Below, one piece after another: positions 50,593 to 60,248 of a stretch of 63,679 nt of DNA (position 1 is the first letter of the stretch; each line of letters opens with the position of its first letter). The DNA is from Xenorhabdus koppenhoeferi (GTDB lineage Bacteria > Pseudomonadota > Gammaproteobacteria > Enterobacterales > Enterobacteriaceae), in contig NZ_FPBJ01000020.1 of NCBI RefSeq assembly GCF_900116635.1, forward strand, positions 1 through 63,679. The letters are read 5' to 3'. Position numbers and translations under genes: made by a program. The notes beneath the pieces are model-generated. The model searched no databases and was not told the DNA's origin. It worked only from the letters and a program-made list of their open reading frames with translations.

Positions 50593-52103
50593 ACAGTTTC
50601 ATGGCCTATAATCTGGTAAATCTCTTCAAGAGTAGTTATCCCTTTTTCTACTAATGTGATTCCTGACGAAAACAGTGTTGAACCCTGCTGCTGGATGAGT
50701 AAATGTGAGAGATTGCCAGTTAAATGTTCAGATAGTGTTTGCAGGAATTCTGGTTTAATTTCGAGAAATTCATAAATGGCTGTCCTGCCATAATAACCTG
50801 AAAAACAGTTGTCACAGCCAACCGCATGCCATTTTTTTAGTGTTAAAACTGATGGACTTTCTTCTTTATTAGTTATGTTAGGAATAATAGTCGGAGTGCT
50901 ATCTTGTTGGCGACAGTGGGGGCAAAGTTTGCGAACTAACCGTTGGGCAATAATCAACTTCACGCATGAAGCTGTGGTATAGCCAGAAATTCCCAGATTT
51001 TGCAGGCGGGATAAGGTATCGATAGTCGAGTTAGTGTGTAGTGTCGATAAAACCAAATGGCCTGTTTGTGCAGCTTTCATTGATATTTCGGCTGTTTCAT
51101 TATCACGGATTTCACCAACCATGATGATATCGGGGTCTTGCCGCAATAACGCCCTGAGAACTTTGGCAAAATCTAGCCCAATCTTGTTATTTACAGGTGT
51201 TTGATTAATGCCATTCAAAGGGATTTCTACGGGATCTTCAACACTACAGATATTCTTTTTAGCTTGATTTAAATATTGCAGACAACTATAGAGAGTGACA
51301 GTTTTTCCGCTGCCGGTTGGGCCTGTTACTAAAATCATGCCTTGTGGTAAATGGATCTTTTGTCTTAAAAGTTGTAACTGTGACTCAGGCAGGCCAAGTT
51401 GTTCCAATGACAATTGGTGTATGGTATTTAGAATTCGCAGGACTATTTTTTCTCCATGTAGTGTCGGCAGTGTAGATATACGTATCGCATAGTTATTCTT
51501 ACTGTCGTTCCAGTCAAATTGCCCATCTTGTGGATGACGTTTTTCAGCGATGTTGAGTTTTGCGATAATTTTCAAACGGGCAGGAATACTCGCATTCATT
51601 TGAGGTGGCGGAGTTTTCATTGTATGTAATATTCCATCCACTCGAATACGTATTTGATAATTATTTTTAAAAGGCTCAAAGTGAATATCTGAGGCTCTTT
51701 TTTGTATTGCGGTTAATAACGTCTGATTAATTAACTGAATAACTGGGGCATCTATATCTTCATCTCGGATATTATTAGTTTGTATTGTATGATGATTGGA
51801 ATAGTTGATGTTCAGTTTTTCTATACGATAAGACTCTATATCATCACTTTCTGCACAATAAATTTCTTCTGATATCAAAGGGTTTTCCTGTGTCAGCATA
51901 GATTCTATTTTTGCTTGAGGCCAAATATTTACATTTACAATTAGGCCAGAAACAAAACGTAATGCAGCGATGAAATCTTCGTTAGGTGATTTACTACAAG
52001 CTATGGTAATAGTATGGTGATCTTTTTGTATAACAATAGCCTGATACTGTTGACACAGATCTTTTATTTCTCTTTCCATTAATACATTTTCCTTATTTTT
52101 CAT
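50589..52103 (-). CDS. hofB: Type IV pilus assembly ATPase HofB/PilB
   Basis: GspE/PilB-type AAA-like ATPase, 504 aa. Walker A is MILVTGPTGSGKTVTLYSCL (about 268-287), the Asp box is DPVEIPLNGINQT, Walker B is RQDPDIIMVGEIRDNETAEIS and the His box follows. Two CxxC pairs form the zinc site: KLCPHCRQ and VGCDNCFSG. The N-terminus (1-150) has the GspE N-domain with QTLLTAIQKRASDIHFEPF. The preceding ATG at 52103 has no better alternative. Confidence 0.93.
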   Translation of the reverse strand: MKNKENVLMEREIKDLCQQYQAIVIQKDHHTITIACSKSPNEDFIAALRFVSGLIVNVNIWPQAKIESMLTQENPLISEEIYCAESDDIESYRIEKLNINYSNHHTIQTNNIRDEDIDAPVIQLINQTLLTAIQKRASDIHFEPFKNNYQIRIRVDGILHTMKTPPPQMNASIPARLKIIAKLNIAEKRHPQDGQFDWNDSKNNYAIRISTLPTLHGEKIVLRILNTIHQLSLEQLGLPESQLQLLRQKIHLPQGMILVTGPTGSGKTVTLYSCLQYLNQAKKNICSVEDPVEIPLNGINQTPVNNKIGLDFAKVLRALLRQDPDIIMVGEIRDNETAEISMKAAQTGHLVLSTLHTNSTIDTLSRLQNLGISGYTTASCVKLIIAQRLVRKLCPHCRQQDSTPTIIPNITNKEESPSVLTLKKWHAVGCDNCFSGYYGRTAIYEFLEIKPEFLQTLSEHLTGNLSHLLIQQQGSTLFSSGITLVEKGITTLEEIYQIIGHETV

Positions 52104-52218
52104 TAATAATATCCTTCATTTTTAAAGTTGTTTCCTATTTATCGAAAATTTCAACTAATTAGTTGTTTTTTTAACGTGATTAATGAGTTTGTTTATTTGA
52201 TATAAAATTCTTTGGTAT

Positions 52219-52641
52219 TTAAAATTTCAATGTTTCCTGACATTTCATTTTCAATGATTCATTCTTAGATTCACAAATAGTTTTCCACTGAGTGAATCCT
52301 GTTTTAATATCCTGAGTTGGTTTTAAAATAACATTCAAACCACCGAGGTTTTGTTGACCTGTAACGATTATTTCTCCTTCTTTTACTGAGATGGTGCTGA
52401 TATATCGGCTATTATGGCCGGATGGAATGGAAACTTGTCCTGAATTGCATTCTTTATAATTCTCAGTTTCAAAACGACAAAGCTCTATTCCTGATCTATA
52501 AGGTACAATAGCTTGTAGCATATCGGTTAATGCTGCTTTTTGGATATATCCTTGATAACTGGGAATGGCAATTGCGCCGAGAATTGACACGATAGCCATA
52601 ACAACCATCACTTCAATCAATGTAAATCCTTGCTGGTTCAT
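52219..52641 (-). CDS. ppdD: Type IV prepilin (PpdD/PilA-like)
   Basis: 140 aa major pilin precursor. Start at 52641 with AAGGAA upstream; the alternative at 52671 is not supported. The class III leader MNQQG is followed by the cleavage site G/F and FTLIEVMVVMAIVSILGAIAIPSYQ, with Glu5 of the mature chain and the hydrophobic helix. Paired Cys near the C-terminus (ICESK...MKCQE) fits the pilin disulfide loop. The prepilin peptidase and PilMNOPQ genes are not here; the locus has only the ppdD-hofB-hofC core as in E. coli. Confidence 0.9.
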   Translation of the reverse strand: MNQQGFTLIEVMVVMAIVSILGAIAIPSYQGYIQKAALTDMLQAIVPYRSGIELCRFETENYKECNSGQVSIPSGHNSRYISTISVKEGEIIVTGQQNLGGLNVILKPTQDIKTGFTQWKTICESKNESLKMKCQETLKF

Positions 52642-52727
52642 TTTTTTTCCTTTTTTATAGTTTGGTGCCATATCCGATTGCAGATATGGCTATAATCTTC
52701 CAAATAATTACGTCGCTACAATATTGT

Positions 52728-52770
52728 GCCGCAATGCCGCAATGCCGCAATTTGAAATCTATTGGGGATA
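52728..52770. repeat. GCCGCAAT tandem repeat joined to an ERIC-end remnant
   Basis: Three perfect GCCGCAAT units (52728-52751) continue as TTTGAAATCTATTGGGGATA, close to the inverted ERIC terminus CTTGAAATCCAATGGGTATA. Probably the edge of an eroded ERIC with a slippage-derived repeat. Confidence 0.55.
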
Positions 52771-52938
52771 AATGCGGATGAGAATAAGTATGAATTAAAA
52801 GGAGAAAAATAAAATAGCCTTCATGATATTTATCGAATTGGTTCGAAGAAATAATCATGTGTTACATTTTTTGCAAAAAAAATTTCGAGCCTGTTTGAAA
52901 ATAAAAGATCCAAAGAAATATAGGACGCTTGAAAGTGC

Positions 52939-53065
52939 TATACCCAATGGATTTCAAGATGCAGCGCGACGGCAAGGGAATGAATCCCCAGTCACATAGT
53001 TAACTATGTGACTGGGGTGAGTGAGCGCAGCCAACAAAGCCGCAACTTGAAAGACGACGGGTATA
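52939..53065 (+). repeat. ERIC repeat, copy 5
   Basis: 127 bp, TATACCCAATGGATTTCAAG to CTTGAAAGACGACGGGTATA, plus orientation. Its centre has CCCAGTCACATAGTTAACTATGTGACTGGG, a perfect palindrome split at 52987-53016. It is the most symmetrical of the five. Confidence 0.9.
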
Positions 53066-53262
53066 ATATGCTAACCTGTTACATTTTAATAGACCGTGTC
53101 ATCTGGATGGAGGTTCAGTAACCTGTCAAGTTCACGACTCAACCTAATGGGGGCACTCAATTAAAACAACTGGATACAGCGAAAACTGCCGCTCACAGCG
53201 CCTCAATTCGCAAAAGTTAGCAAAATATAGAATGCCTGTAAAATCTTACGGGTCCCACTCAG

Positions 53263-53291
53263 TTGACTCAATTCAACCTATCATATATGAT
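53263..53291 (+). promoter_or_regulatory. HigBA promoter with palindromic operator
   Basis: A near-consensus sigma-70 promoter: TTGACT (53263-53268), 17-base spacer, TATGAT (53286-53291). A perfect 12-bp palindrome, ATCATATATGAT (53280-53291), covers the -10 box, a suitable site for autorepression by the antitoxin. Confidence 0.7.
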
Positions 53292-53308
53292 AACTACAAA
53301 AGGCAGAC

Positions 53309-53629
53309 ATGAGCTGGAATATTGATTTTTACCACGGAGTAATGGATAACATTCTGGATATGCCCCCTAAGATTCAAGCAAGAATGCTAAAACTGCTCGA
53401 ATTAATGGAACAGCATGGCGCTAACCTTGGGTCTCCACATACTGAACCTATGGGTAATGGTTTGTTTGAGCTACGAGCAAAAGCGAAGGAAGGAATTGGT
53501 CGAGGCTTATTCTGCTACCTTGATGGCTCGAATATCTACATTCTCCATGCTTTTGTTAAGAAGAGTCAAAAAACATCTAAGAAAGATTTAGACTTAGCCA
53601 AAAACCGCATGAAAGAGGTGAAAAAATGA
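53309..53629 (+). CDS. higB: RelE/HigB-like toxin of a type II toxin-antitoxin pair
   Basis: 106 aa of the phage-derived Gp49-like/HigB RelE-superfamily toxins, which cut mRNA on or off the ribosome. Features are VMDNILDMPPKIQARMLKLLELMEQHGANLG, then LFELRAKAKEGIGRGLFCYLDGSNIYILHAFVKKSQKTSKKDLDLAKNRM split across 50-100, the family core F-E-L-R and K-K-x-x-K-T. Toxin-before-antitoxin order and a 4-base overlap with the next gene fit HigBA. No activity can be inferred beyond family. Confidence 0.85.
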   Translation: MSWNIDFYHGVMDNILDMPPKIQARMLKLLELMEQHGANLGSPHTEPMGNGLFELRAKAKEGIGRGLFCYLDGSNIYILHAFVKKSQKTSKKDLDLAKNRMKEVKK

Positions 53630-53907
53630 GTCAACTACAAGCTCTTAAAGCTAAAGCATTACAAAACTCAGACGTGAAACAGGCTTATGATGAATTGAAT
53701 GATGAATTCGAACTCATCAACACATTGCTGAGTATGCGCACTGAGGCGAAGTTAACTCAACAGCAAGTTGCAGATCGAATGGGAACTAAAGAAAGTAACA
53801 TTTCCCGACTGGAAAAAGGAAAAAGTAACCCAACTTTAAGCACACTGGTAAATTATGCAAAAGCCTGTGGTTTCCAGCTCGATTTCAGCTATCGGCGCAA
53901 TAGTTAA
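53626..53907 (+). CDS. higA: HigA-like antitoxin, XRE-family
   Basis: 93 aa with a Cro/CI-type helix-turn-helix at about 38-85 (MRTEAKLTQQQVADRMGTKESNISRLEKGKSNPTLSTLVNYAKACGF). The N-terminal part should contact the toxin. It starts in the last codons of the toxin gene. It should repress the promoter through the palindrome at 53280. Confidence 0.87.
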   Translation: MSQLQALKAKALQNSDVKQAYDELNDEFELINTLLSMRTEAKLTQQQVADRMGTKESNISRLEKGKSNPTLSTLVNYAKACGFQLDFSYRRNS

Positions 53908-54390
53908 TTATGTGATAAAAATCTATGGTCCCCACCTTTTTTGCAACACTGATTTTTGATTGATGTTGGCTTGCTGAAATCTATCCGGCGTCACTATGGG
54001 CAGGGATGCCCGCGCCTTGATGAGTTCCGCACCTGATAAGCCTAAAAAACTGCACGGCTTCAGAGAGCCATTTTTTATGTCAGAATTCTATCAGGTCGAT
54101 AAGCCGTTCATGTCATCAATAATCAGTCTTCGCAAAACCAGATTGGGAACCTGTCTCTTATACACATCTCAAATTCCGGCCAAATGACCATAATTTGAGA
54201 ACTATACAAGCTGATTTTAAAGGAAATATTCTCGAGCACCGTATTGAAGAGCTTTAAATAATTCTCATAAAAACAGCAAGATATAGAGTTGTCTATAAGA
54301 GATAGTTATTGCAGGGGCTTTTTCTAACAACGGGTTATACTCACATACTATTTCTCAGCTGGTGACTAATTTTTAATAAGAGATTTGTTA
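53908..54390. other. Spacer with gene fragments around a Tn5 mosaic end
   Basis: Left of 54151, one frame reads DVGLLKSIRRHYGQGCPRLDEFRT and stops; it looks like the end of a lost gene that I do not recognise. Right of 54169, an open frame ends in ADFKGNILEHRIEEL at 54257, again a C-terminal tip without a start. In between lies the 19-base mosaic end. The 192-base ORF spanning it (53996-54187) is an artefact and not a gene. Confidence 0.55.
54151..54169 (+). other. Synthetic Tn5 mosaic end (library adapter) inside the sequence
   Basis: CTGTCTCTTATACACATCT is exactly the engineered Tn5 mosaic end used in tagmentation libraries. Natural Tn5 ends are CTGACTCTTATACACAAGT (outside) and CTGTCTCTTGATCAGATCT (inside), so this is not a native element. 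It points to adapter carry-over and perhaps a chimeric join here. Confidence 0.95.
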
Positions 54391-54615
54391 TTACAGAATA
54401 CGATTTTTCACCAGCTGAGCATTACGCGCAGTTTCCCTTGCCTCACGCTTTTTACGGGCATCACAGGGTTCAGGGCAATCACACACTTTTTCTACACCAA
54501 TGCTTCCCAGACCACCACAGCTGCCTTGAATGCTCTTGCGCTTAAAGATATAACCCAGCGACATTCCTGCAAAAGCCAGCAAGAAAAAGATAAAAGTGGC
54601 GATAAAGACTTCCAT
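54391..54615 (-). CDS. nqrM: Na+-NQR maturation factor NqrM
   Basis: 74 aa small membrane protein (hydrophobic stretch about 4-24: IATFIFFLLAFAGMSLGYIF) with conserved cysteines C33, C45, C47 and C51 (SCGGLGSIG, VCDCPEPCD). In Vibrio it delivers iron for the Fe centre in NqrD/NqrE. It follows apbE in the same orientation, 14 bases away, as in other nqr loci. Confidence 0.9.
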   Translation of the reverse strand: MEVFIATFIFFLLAFAGMSLGYIFKRKSIQGSCGGLGSIGVEKVCDCPEPCDARKKREARETARNAQLVKNRIL

Positions 54616-54629
54616 AACTTCCCCCTATC

Positions 54630-55658
54630 TCATTTTTTCTGTAAGTATGACTTAAAAGCAGTACTGTAACGCTCTTCAAAACCCTCTTTGGTTTTCACAA
54701 TCATAAAGACGGGAATATTCAGCTTCTCAGCTAATTCCATTCCTTTTTCTGGCCCTAATACATCCAAGCCTGTCGAGAAGCCATCTGCACTCATACATGT
54801 CGGTGCAATCACAGTAATCGAAACCAGATTATGTGTGATAGGTCTGCCCGTTTTAGGATTAATGGTGTGAGAGTAACGCACTCCATTCTGTTCAAAATAG
54901 TTCCGGTAATCACCTGATGTTGCAACAGACATATTGCCCGGCTCAATAATTTCCTGAGCGCTCTGTGCTATGCCGGTATCCGATGGTTTTTCAATCGCTA
55001 TCCGCCACGGATTTCCCTTGCCATTATTACCTGATGTGCGAACTTCACCACCAATATCAACCATGTAATTTTTGATGCTCTGTGATTCCAGATACTCGGC
55101 TACAGCATCAACGCCATAACCTTTGGCAATAGAAGAAAGATCGACATAAAGTTCAGGAATAGCTTTAATCAGATTATTGCCTTCAATAGACAAATGTTCG
55201 ATACCCGTCCACACTCGGCGGGTCGCTAACTCCTCATCTGTTGGTGCTTTGGTTATTCGCCCTTCCGGCCCGAATCCCCACAGATTGACCAATGGGCCAA
55301 CAGTGACATCCAACGCACCTTCTGTCAGTTTATTGATGCGAATAGCTTCTTTAACGACTTTCGCCGTAGCGGCAGACACAGGAAAAGGTTTATTCACTTC
55401 GCGGCTTTGATTAAAACGACTCAATTCAGAATTTGGCCGGTATGTAGACATCTGGTCGTTTACTTCTTCCAGTAGCCGATCAATCTCTTTTTGCAGGTTT
55501 TCCGGAGCAGGGACAGATGAATCAGCGACATATTTAACGGAATAATAAGTCCCCATCGTCTGCCCATTAAGATTTTGTTGTTCAGGGCCACCACATGCTG
55601 CCAGCAGCATAACCGCAAACAACAATGCTCCCCAGTTGATCATTTTTTTACTCAACAT
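54630..55658 (-). CDS. apbE: FAD:protein FMN transferase ApbE
   Basis: Attaches FMN covalently to threonines in NqrB and NqrC. 342 aa lipoprotein: lipobox LLAACGG with lipidated Cys22. The ApbE fold has NGQTMGTYYSVKYV near 33, the Gly-rich GGEVRTSGNNGKGNPWRIAIE block (about 204-224) and the SVATSGDYRNYFEQNGVRYSHTINPKTGRP block. It lies between nqrF and nqrM, matching its substrate set. Confidence 0.96.
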   Translation of the reverse strand: MLSKKMINWGALLFAVMLLAACGGPEQQNLNGQTMGTYYSVKYVADSSVPAPENLQKEIDRLLEEVNDQMSTYRPNSELSRFNQSREVNKPFPVSAATAKVVKEAIRINKLTEGALDVTVGPLVNLWGFGPEGRITKAPTDEELATRRVWTGIEHLSIEGNNLIKAIPELYVDLSSIAKGYGVDAVAEYLESQSIKNYMVDIGGEVRTSGNNGKGNPWRIAIEKPSDTGIAQSAQEIIEPGNMSVATSGDYRNYFEQNGVRYSHTINPKTGRPITHNLVSITVIAPTCMSADGFSTGLDVLGPEKGMELAEKLNIPVFMIVKTKEGFEERYSTAFKSYLQKK

Positions 55659-55750
55659 AACTTACTCTTTCTGACTTATTTGGACTCTTTCTGAATCGTC
55701 AGCGCCCACATTTTGTGGGCGCTTGTCGTTAAATAAATGAATTACAACCA

Positions 55751-56977
55751 TCAGCCGCCGAAATCATCCAGCATGATGTTTTCATCTTCTACACCGAGGT
55801 CTTTCAACATCTTAATTACCGCAGCATTCATGACCGGAGGCCCACACATGTAGAATTCACAATCTTCTGGTGCCGGATGATCTTTCAGGTAGTTCTCATA
55901 CAGGACGTTATGAATGAAACCTGTGTAACCATCCCAGTTATCTTCCGGCAAAGCATCAGACAATGCCACATTCCATGTGAAGTTCTCGTTTGCTGCTGCC
56001 AGTTGGTCGAAATCTTCGGTATAGAACATCTCACGCTTAGAACGTGCACCATACCAGAAAGAGATCTTACGCTTGGAGCTTAAACGATTGAGCTGGTCAA
56101 AAATGTGGGAACGCATTGGTGCCATACCTGCACCACCACCGATAAAGATCATTTCTGCATCAGTGTCTTTCGCAAAGAATTCACCGAATGGGCCGGAAAT
56201 CGTTACCTTATCACCCGCTTTCAGTGACCAAATATAAGAGGACATAATGCCCGGTGTAACATCTGGGTTTCTTGGTGGTGGAGTTGCAATACGCACGTTC
56301 AGCATGATAATACCGTGCTCTTCCGGATAGTTCGCCATTGAATATGCGCGAACTGTTGGCTCCTTGACTTCAGAGACATAACGGAACAAATTGAATTTAT
56401 CCCAATCTTCACGGTATTCCTCTGGTACGTCATAGTCAGCATAACGGGCAACGTGTGGCGGACATTCAATCTGAATGTAACCACCTGCGCGGAATGGAAC
56501 CACTTCCCCATCAGGCACTTTCAGCTTCAGTTCTTTAATGAAAGTCGCTTTGTTATCGTTGGAGATAACTTCACATTCCCATTTTTTGATGCCGAAAATA
56601 TCTTCTGGCAATTCGATTTTCAGATCTTGCTTAACGTTGACCTGACATGCCAAACGGCAGCCTTCTTTTGCTTCACGCTTATTGATGTGGGAAAGTTCAG
56701 TTGGCAGGATATCACCACCACCTTCCTTGATTTTCACACGGCACTGACCACAAGAGCCACCACCGCCGCACGCAGAGGAAACGAAAATTCCCTGACTGGA
56801 AAGCATGTTCAATAATTTGTCACCAGCGGGGGCTGAGAAACTCTTGTCCTCATCGCCGTTGACTTCAACTTTAATATCCCCGGTGTTCACTAACTTAGAT
56901 TTTGCGAACAAAATCAATGCGGTCAGTCCCAACACTATCAGGGTAAACATTACTACGCCTAGAATAATTATATCCAT
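55751..56977 (-). CDS. nqrF: NADH:quinone reductase subunit NqrF
   Basis: NADH-oxidising subunit. 408 aa: an N-terminal membrane helix (about 2-24), a [2Fe-2S] ferredoxin domain with C70, C76, C79 and C111 ([18 protein letters not shown]), then FAD ([11 protein letters not shown]) and NADH ([15 protein letters not shown]) domains. C-terminus [13 protein letters not shown] is typical. Last structural gene of the operon. Confidence 0.97.
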   Translation of the reverse strand: MDIIILGVVMFTLIVLGLTALILFAKSKLVNTGDIKVEVNGDEDKSFSAPAGDKLLNMLSSQGIFVSSACGGGGSCGQCRVKIKEGGGDILPTELSHINKREAKEGCRLACQVNVKQDLKIELPEDIFGIKKWECEVISNDNKATFIKELKLKVPDGEVVPFRAGGYIQIECPPHVARYADYDVPEEYREDWDKFNLFRYVSEVKEPTVRAYSMANYPEEHGIIMLNVRIATPPPRNPDVTPGIMSSYIWSLKAGDKVTISGPFGEFFAKDTDAEMIFIGGGAGMAPMRSHIFDQLNRLSSKRKISFWYGARSKREMFYTEDFDQLAAANENFTWNVALSDALPEDNWDGYTGFIHNVLYENYLKDHPAPEDCEFYMCGPPVMNAAVIKMLKDLGVEDENIMLDDFGG

Positions 56978-56992
56978 GAATTCTTCTCGCCT

Positions 56993-57589
56993 TTAGAGCT
57001 GCACACCGGAGAAGGACATAAAGCCCAATGCCATCAAGCCGGTGGTGACAAAGGTAATTCCCAACCCTTTCAGACCTGCCGGAACATCTGCATATTTCAG
57101 TTTTTCACGGATAGCAGCCATCAGAACAATCGCCAGCATCCAGCCCATGCCTGAACCGAAACCGTATACGATGGATTCACTGAAGTTATAGTCACGCTGC
57201 GCCATGAAAGAAACGCCACCGAAGATTGCACAGTTCACCGTAATCAACGGCAGGAAAATTCCCAATGCGTTGTAAAGTGCCGGAACATAACGGTCTAAGA
57301 TCATTTCCAGGATCTGTACCAGTGCAGCAATGACACCAATAAAGGTAATGAAGTTCAGGAAGCTCAAGTCCACCCCGTCCATCAAAGCCCCGTCACGGAG
57401 TACCAGATTGTAGACAAGGTTATTGGCAGGAACGGAAATTCCCAATACAACGGTTACAGCAACACCCAGGCCAAACGCGGTTTTAACGTTCTTTGATACC
57501 GCCAGAAACGTACACATACCAAGAAAGAAAGATAACGCCATATTCTCGATAAAGACGGCGCGGACAAACAAACTAATATAATGTTCCAT
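56993..57589 (-). CDS. nqrE: NADH:quinone reductase subunit NqrE
   Basis: 198 aa, six-helix membrane subunit pairing with NqrD, together holding an iron site. Characteristic start [32 protein letters not shown], with Cys26, one of the iron-ligand cysteines; a second Cys lies in TVNCAIFGG. Confidence 0.96.
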   Translation of the reverse strand: MEHYISLFVRAVFIENMALSFFLGMCTFLAVSKNVKTAFGLGVAVTVVLGISVPANNLVYNLVLRDGALMDGVDLSFLNFITFIGVIAALVQILEMILDRYVPALYNALGIFLPLITVNCAIFGGVSFMAQRDYNFSESIVYGFGSGMGWMLAIVLMAAIREKLKYADVPAGLKGLGITFVTTGLMALGFMSFSGVQL

Positions 57590-57597
57590 TTTGTTTG

Positions 57598-58227
57598 TTA
57601 CTCCTTCTCAATCTGCGCAGGTTTCAGCGTCCGCAGACCCCAAATCAGCATACCAATAATGAAGAATGCGCTCGGTGCCAGCAGGAACAGACCATTTGGC
57701 TGATACCAGCCCCCATTTTTGACTGATTCCAGTACGGTCATGCCGAACAACTTGCCTGAACCAAACAGTTCACGCAGGAAACCAACCAGAACCAGAATAA
57801 CGCCGTAGCCTAGGCCATTGCCGATGCCATCCATGAAACTTTCAACAGGAGGTGACTTCATGGCATAGGCTTCAGCACGTCCCATTACGATACAGTTCGT
57901 GATGATAAGGCCCACAAACACCGATAGCTGTTTAGAAATTTCGTAGGCATAGGCCTGCAAAATCTGGTCTACCACGATAACCAGCGATGCAATGATCGCC
58001 ATCTGTACAATGATTCGCACACTGCCGGGAATGTAGTTACGAATCAATGAAATGAAAAAGTTAGAAAATGCAGTAACTAAGGTTACAGCAAGGGTCATAA
58101 CCAATGCAGTTTCCAGTTTGGTGGTAACAGCCAATGCTGAACACACACCCAAAACCTGCAATGCAATCGGGTTATTATCAAATAACGGCCCAAGAAGAAC
58201 GCGTTTTATCTCTTTACTATCAGCCAT
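57598..58227 (-). CDS. nqrD: NADH:quinone reductase subunit NqrD
   Basis: 209 aa membrane subunit, paralogue of NqrE in inverted topology. The conserved [26 protein letters not shown] start has Cys29, and [13 protein letters not shown] has the second Cys, matching iron ligands in the complex. It overlaps nqrC by 8 bases. Confidence 0.96.
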   Translation of the reverse strand: MADSKEIKRVLLGPLFDNNPIALQVLGVCSALAVTTKLETALVMTLAVTLVTAFSNFFISLIRNYIPGSVRIIVQMAIIASLVIVVDQILQAYAYEISKQLSVFVGLIITNCIVMGRAEAYAMKSPPVESFMDGIGNGLGYGVILVLVGFLRELFGSGKLFGMTVLESVKNGGWYQPNGLFLLAPSAFFIIGMLIWGLRTLKPAQIEKE

Positions 58228-59014
58228 CTTTCAATGCTCCCTCACGTACTTTTTTCAGGAACGGGCCAAAACCGTTATCACCCAGCCAGAAATCAAACAT
58301 ATGCTGAACACCGTTAGAAGTCAGGGTCGCGCCGGACAGACCATCTACACCGTAAGGGTTATCACCTGCTCCGCCACGAACGATTTTCAGTGCCGGAATA
58401 CCTTGCGGGTTATAAAGTTTTTTACCTACCCACTGTTTACGCCATTGTGGGTTATCCACTTCACCACCCAAACCCGGGGTTTCACCATGAGAGTAGTAAG
58501 TAACGCCGCGGGATGTGACACCGTCTACATCAATGGAAATGAAGGCATACATCACTGACCACAGACCTGAACCGTATATTGGCAAAACCAGTTCCGTCGT
58601 TTTGCCATGCTCGTCTTTAACCAGATAAATTTCTGCCATATTGGCACGGCGACGAATTTTTGCCAGATCCTGCTCTGGTGATAAAACGATACTGGTTTCA
58701 TCGCTGCGCAGAGCATTTTTCAAATCAAAATCACCCTTGCCTTTTTCCAGCGTTGCTGCTTTTAAATCAAGCAGTTCAGGTTGGATGCGATTGTCATAAA
58801 TGGCTTTGATTTCCGTACTCGTCATATCAGGTTTTAGCAAACCTGCCACATCCAGAATATTGCGTTGCTTATCCAGCAGTTTCTGCTCCTGCTGTTGCGC
58901 TTTCAAACCTACGGCTGACCCTGCAACTACAATCGAACAGATAAGGCACAGCACAAAAACAACGATAAACGTTCTGCCGATGCTGTCATTATTTTTTGGT
59001 TTATCATTAGCCAC
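58220..59014 (-). CDS. nqrC: NADH:quinone reductase subunit NqrC
   Basis: 264 aa: one N-terminal membrane helix (about 13-33) and a periplasmic FMN-binding domain. The FMN-accepting threonine is in [12 protein letters not shown], about residue 230 (the S/D-x-x-T target motif of ApbE). Overlaps nqrB by 8 bases and nqrD by 8 bases. Confidence 0.97.
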   Translation of the reverse strand: MANDKPKNNDSIGRTFIVVFVLCLICSIVVAGSAVGLKAQQQEQKLLDKQRNILDVAGLLKPDMTSTEIKAIYDNRIQPELLDLKAATLEKGKGDFDLKNALRSDETSIVLSPEQDLAKIRRRANMAEIYLVKDEHGKTTELVLPIYGSGLWSVMYAFISIDVDGVTSRGVTYYSHGETPGLGGEVDNPQWRKQWVGKKLYNPQGIPALKIVRGGAGDNPYGVDGLSGATLTSNGVQHMFDFWLGDNGFGPFLKKVREGALKDG

Positions 59015-60245
59015 GGGCTTTTCTCCGCTTAATATTGGCCTGTACGACCAGATAATCGAATAGTGGCGCGAACAGATTAGCGAACAAAATCGCCAACATC
59101 ATCCCTTCTGGATAAGCTGGATTGACTACCCTGATCAGAACACACATCACACCAATCAGAATACCGTATGCCCATTTCCCTTTATCTGTAAATGCCGCGG
59201 ATACTGGATCAGTCGCCATAAAGATCATGCCGAATGCAAAGCCGCCCAGAACCAGATGCCAGTACCATTCCATAGCAAACATTGGGTTAGTGCTGGAGCC
59301 AATTGCATTAAACAGGTAAGACGTTGCAATCATACCGAGCATTACACCGACAACAATGCGCCATGAAGCGATACGGGCAAACAGAATGATGGCACCACCG
59401 ATGAAAATCATCAGCGTAGATACTTCACCGATTGAGCCGGGAATGTTACCAAGAAAAGCATCCATCCATGTCACAGGCTGACCAGTGATGGTATTGACCA
59501 GACCGTGGCTGCCCGCCGTTGCCCATTGGGACAGAGGCGTTGCACCAGAGAAACCGTCAGCCGCCGTCCACACTAAGTCACCTGAGATCTGGGCCGGATA
59601 AGCAAAGAACAGGAAGGCGCGGCCAGCCAGTGCGGGGTTCAGGAAGTTACGACCTGTACCACCGAAGATTTCCTTTGCAACCACAACACCAAAGGTAATC
59701 CCTATGGCTGCCTGCCATAATGGCAGGGTGGGCGGTACAATCAGTGCAAACAGGATGGAACTGACAAAGAAACCTTCGTTGATTTCATGTTTGCGGATAA
59801 CGGCAAACAAAACCTCCCAGAAACCACCAACGACAAAAACGACTGCATAGATTGGCAGGAAGTAAGTTGCGCCCAGCAACATTTTACTGCCCCATCCGGC
59901 ATCTGGTGTCAATGATGCACCAAGAAACTGAGCAAGCACATAGTGCCAGTCAGAAGTCAGGATCTGCTGTAAAGCATCTCCATTGTATAAGTGAGTCAGG
60001 GCAGGTATGGATTGATTTCCAACATTATACATCCCCCAAAACATGACAGGGAAAACAGATAGCCATACCAGAATCATCATACGTTTGAGATCAATGGCAT
60101 CACGGACGTGGGCATTTCCTTTTGTCACGATACCCGGAGTGTAGAAAACGGTGCTCACTGCCTCATAGAGAGGATAATATTTCTCCAGCTTGCCACCGGC
60201 CTCAAAGTGGGGTTCTACTTTTTCAAATAAATTTTTCAGGCCCAT
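59007..60245 (-). CDS. nqrB: NADH:quinone reductase subunit NqrB
   Basis: 412 aa, ten transmembrane helices; the sodium-translocating core with riboflavin and covalently bound FMN. FMN attaches to T236 in [12 protein letters not shown], the same residue number as in Vibrio cholerae. The [20 protein letters not shown] motif (about 198-217) is conserved. Confidence 0.97.
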   Translation of the reverse strand: MGLKNLFEKVEPHFEAGGKLEKYYPLYEAVSTVFYTPGIVTKGNAHVRDAIDLKRMMILVWLSVFPVMFWGMYNVGNQSIPALTHLYNGDALQQILTSDWHYVLAQFLGASLTPDAGWGSKMLLGATYFLPIYAVVFVVGGFWEVLFAVIRKHEINEGFFVSSILFALIVPPTLPLWQAAIGITFGVVVAKEIFGGTGRNFLNPALAGRAFLFFAYPAQISGDLVWTAADGFSGATPLSQWATAGSHGLVNTITGQPVTWMDAFLGNIPGSIGEVSTLMIFIGGAIILFARIASWRIVVGVMLGMIATSYLFNAIGSSTNPMFAMEWYWHLVLGGFAFGMIFMATDPVSAAFTDKGKWAYGILIGVMCVLIRVVNPAYPEGMMLAILFANLFAPLFDYLVVQANIKRRKARG

Positions 60246-60248
60246 GAA

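Larger units (their letters stand above)
52642..53308. other. Spacer between ppdD and the toxin-antitoxin pair
   Basis: Contains a short tandem repeat GCCGCAAT x3 (52728-52751) running into an ERIC-like end TTTGAAATCTATTGGGGATA, an intact ERIC (52939-53065), and the HigBA promoter (53263-53291). The genes that follow ppdD in E. coli (nadC, ampD) are absent. The rest, about 53090-53250, shows no ORF. Confidence 0.6.

Noticed and set aside
54151..54169. A natural Tn5-like transposon end
   Set aside because: The sequence is the hybrid mosaic end, which does not occur in natural Tn5; no transposase or second end is present.
53996..54187. A 63-aa ORF spanning the mosaic end as a gene
   Set aside because: Its last residues (LLYTS) are translated adapter sequence and the rest has no ribosome-binding site or recognisable family.
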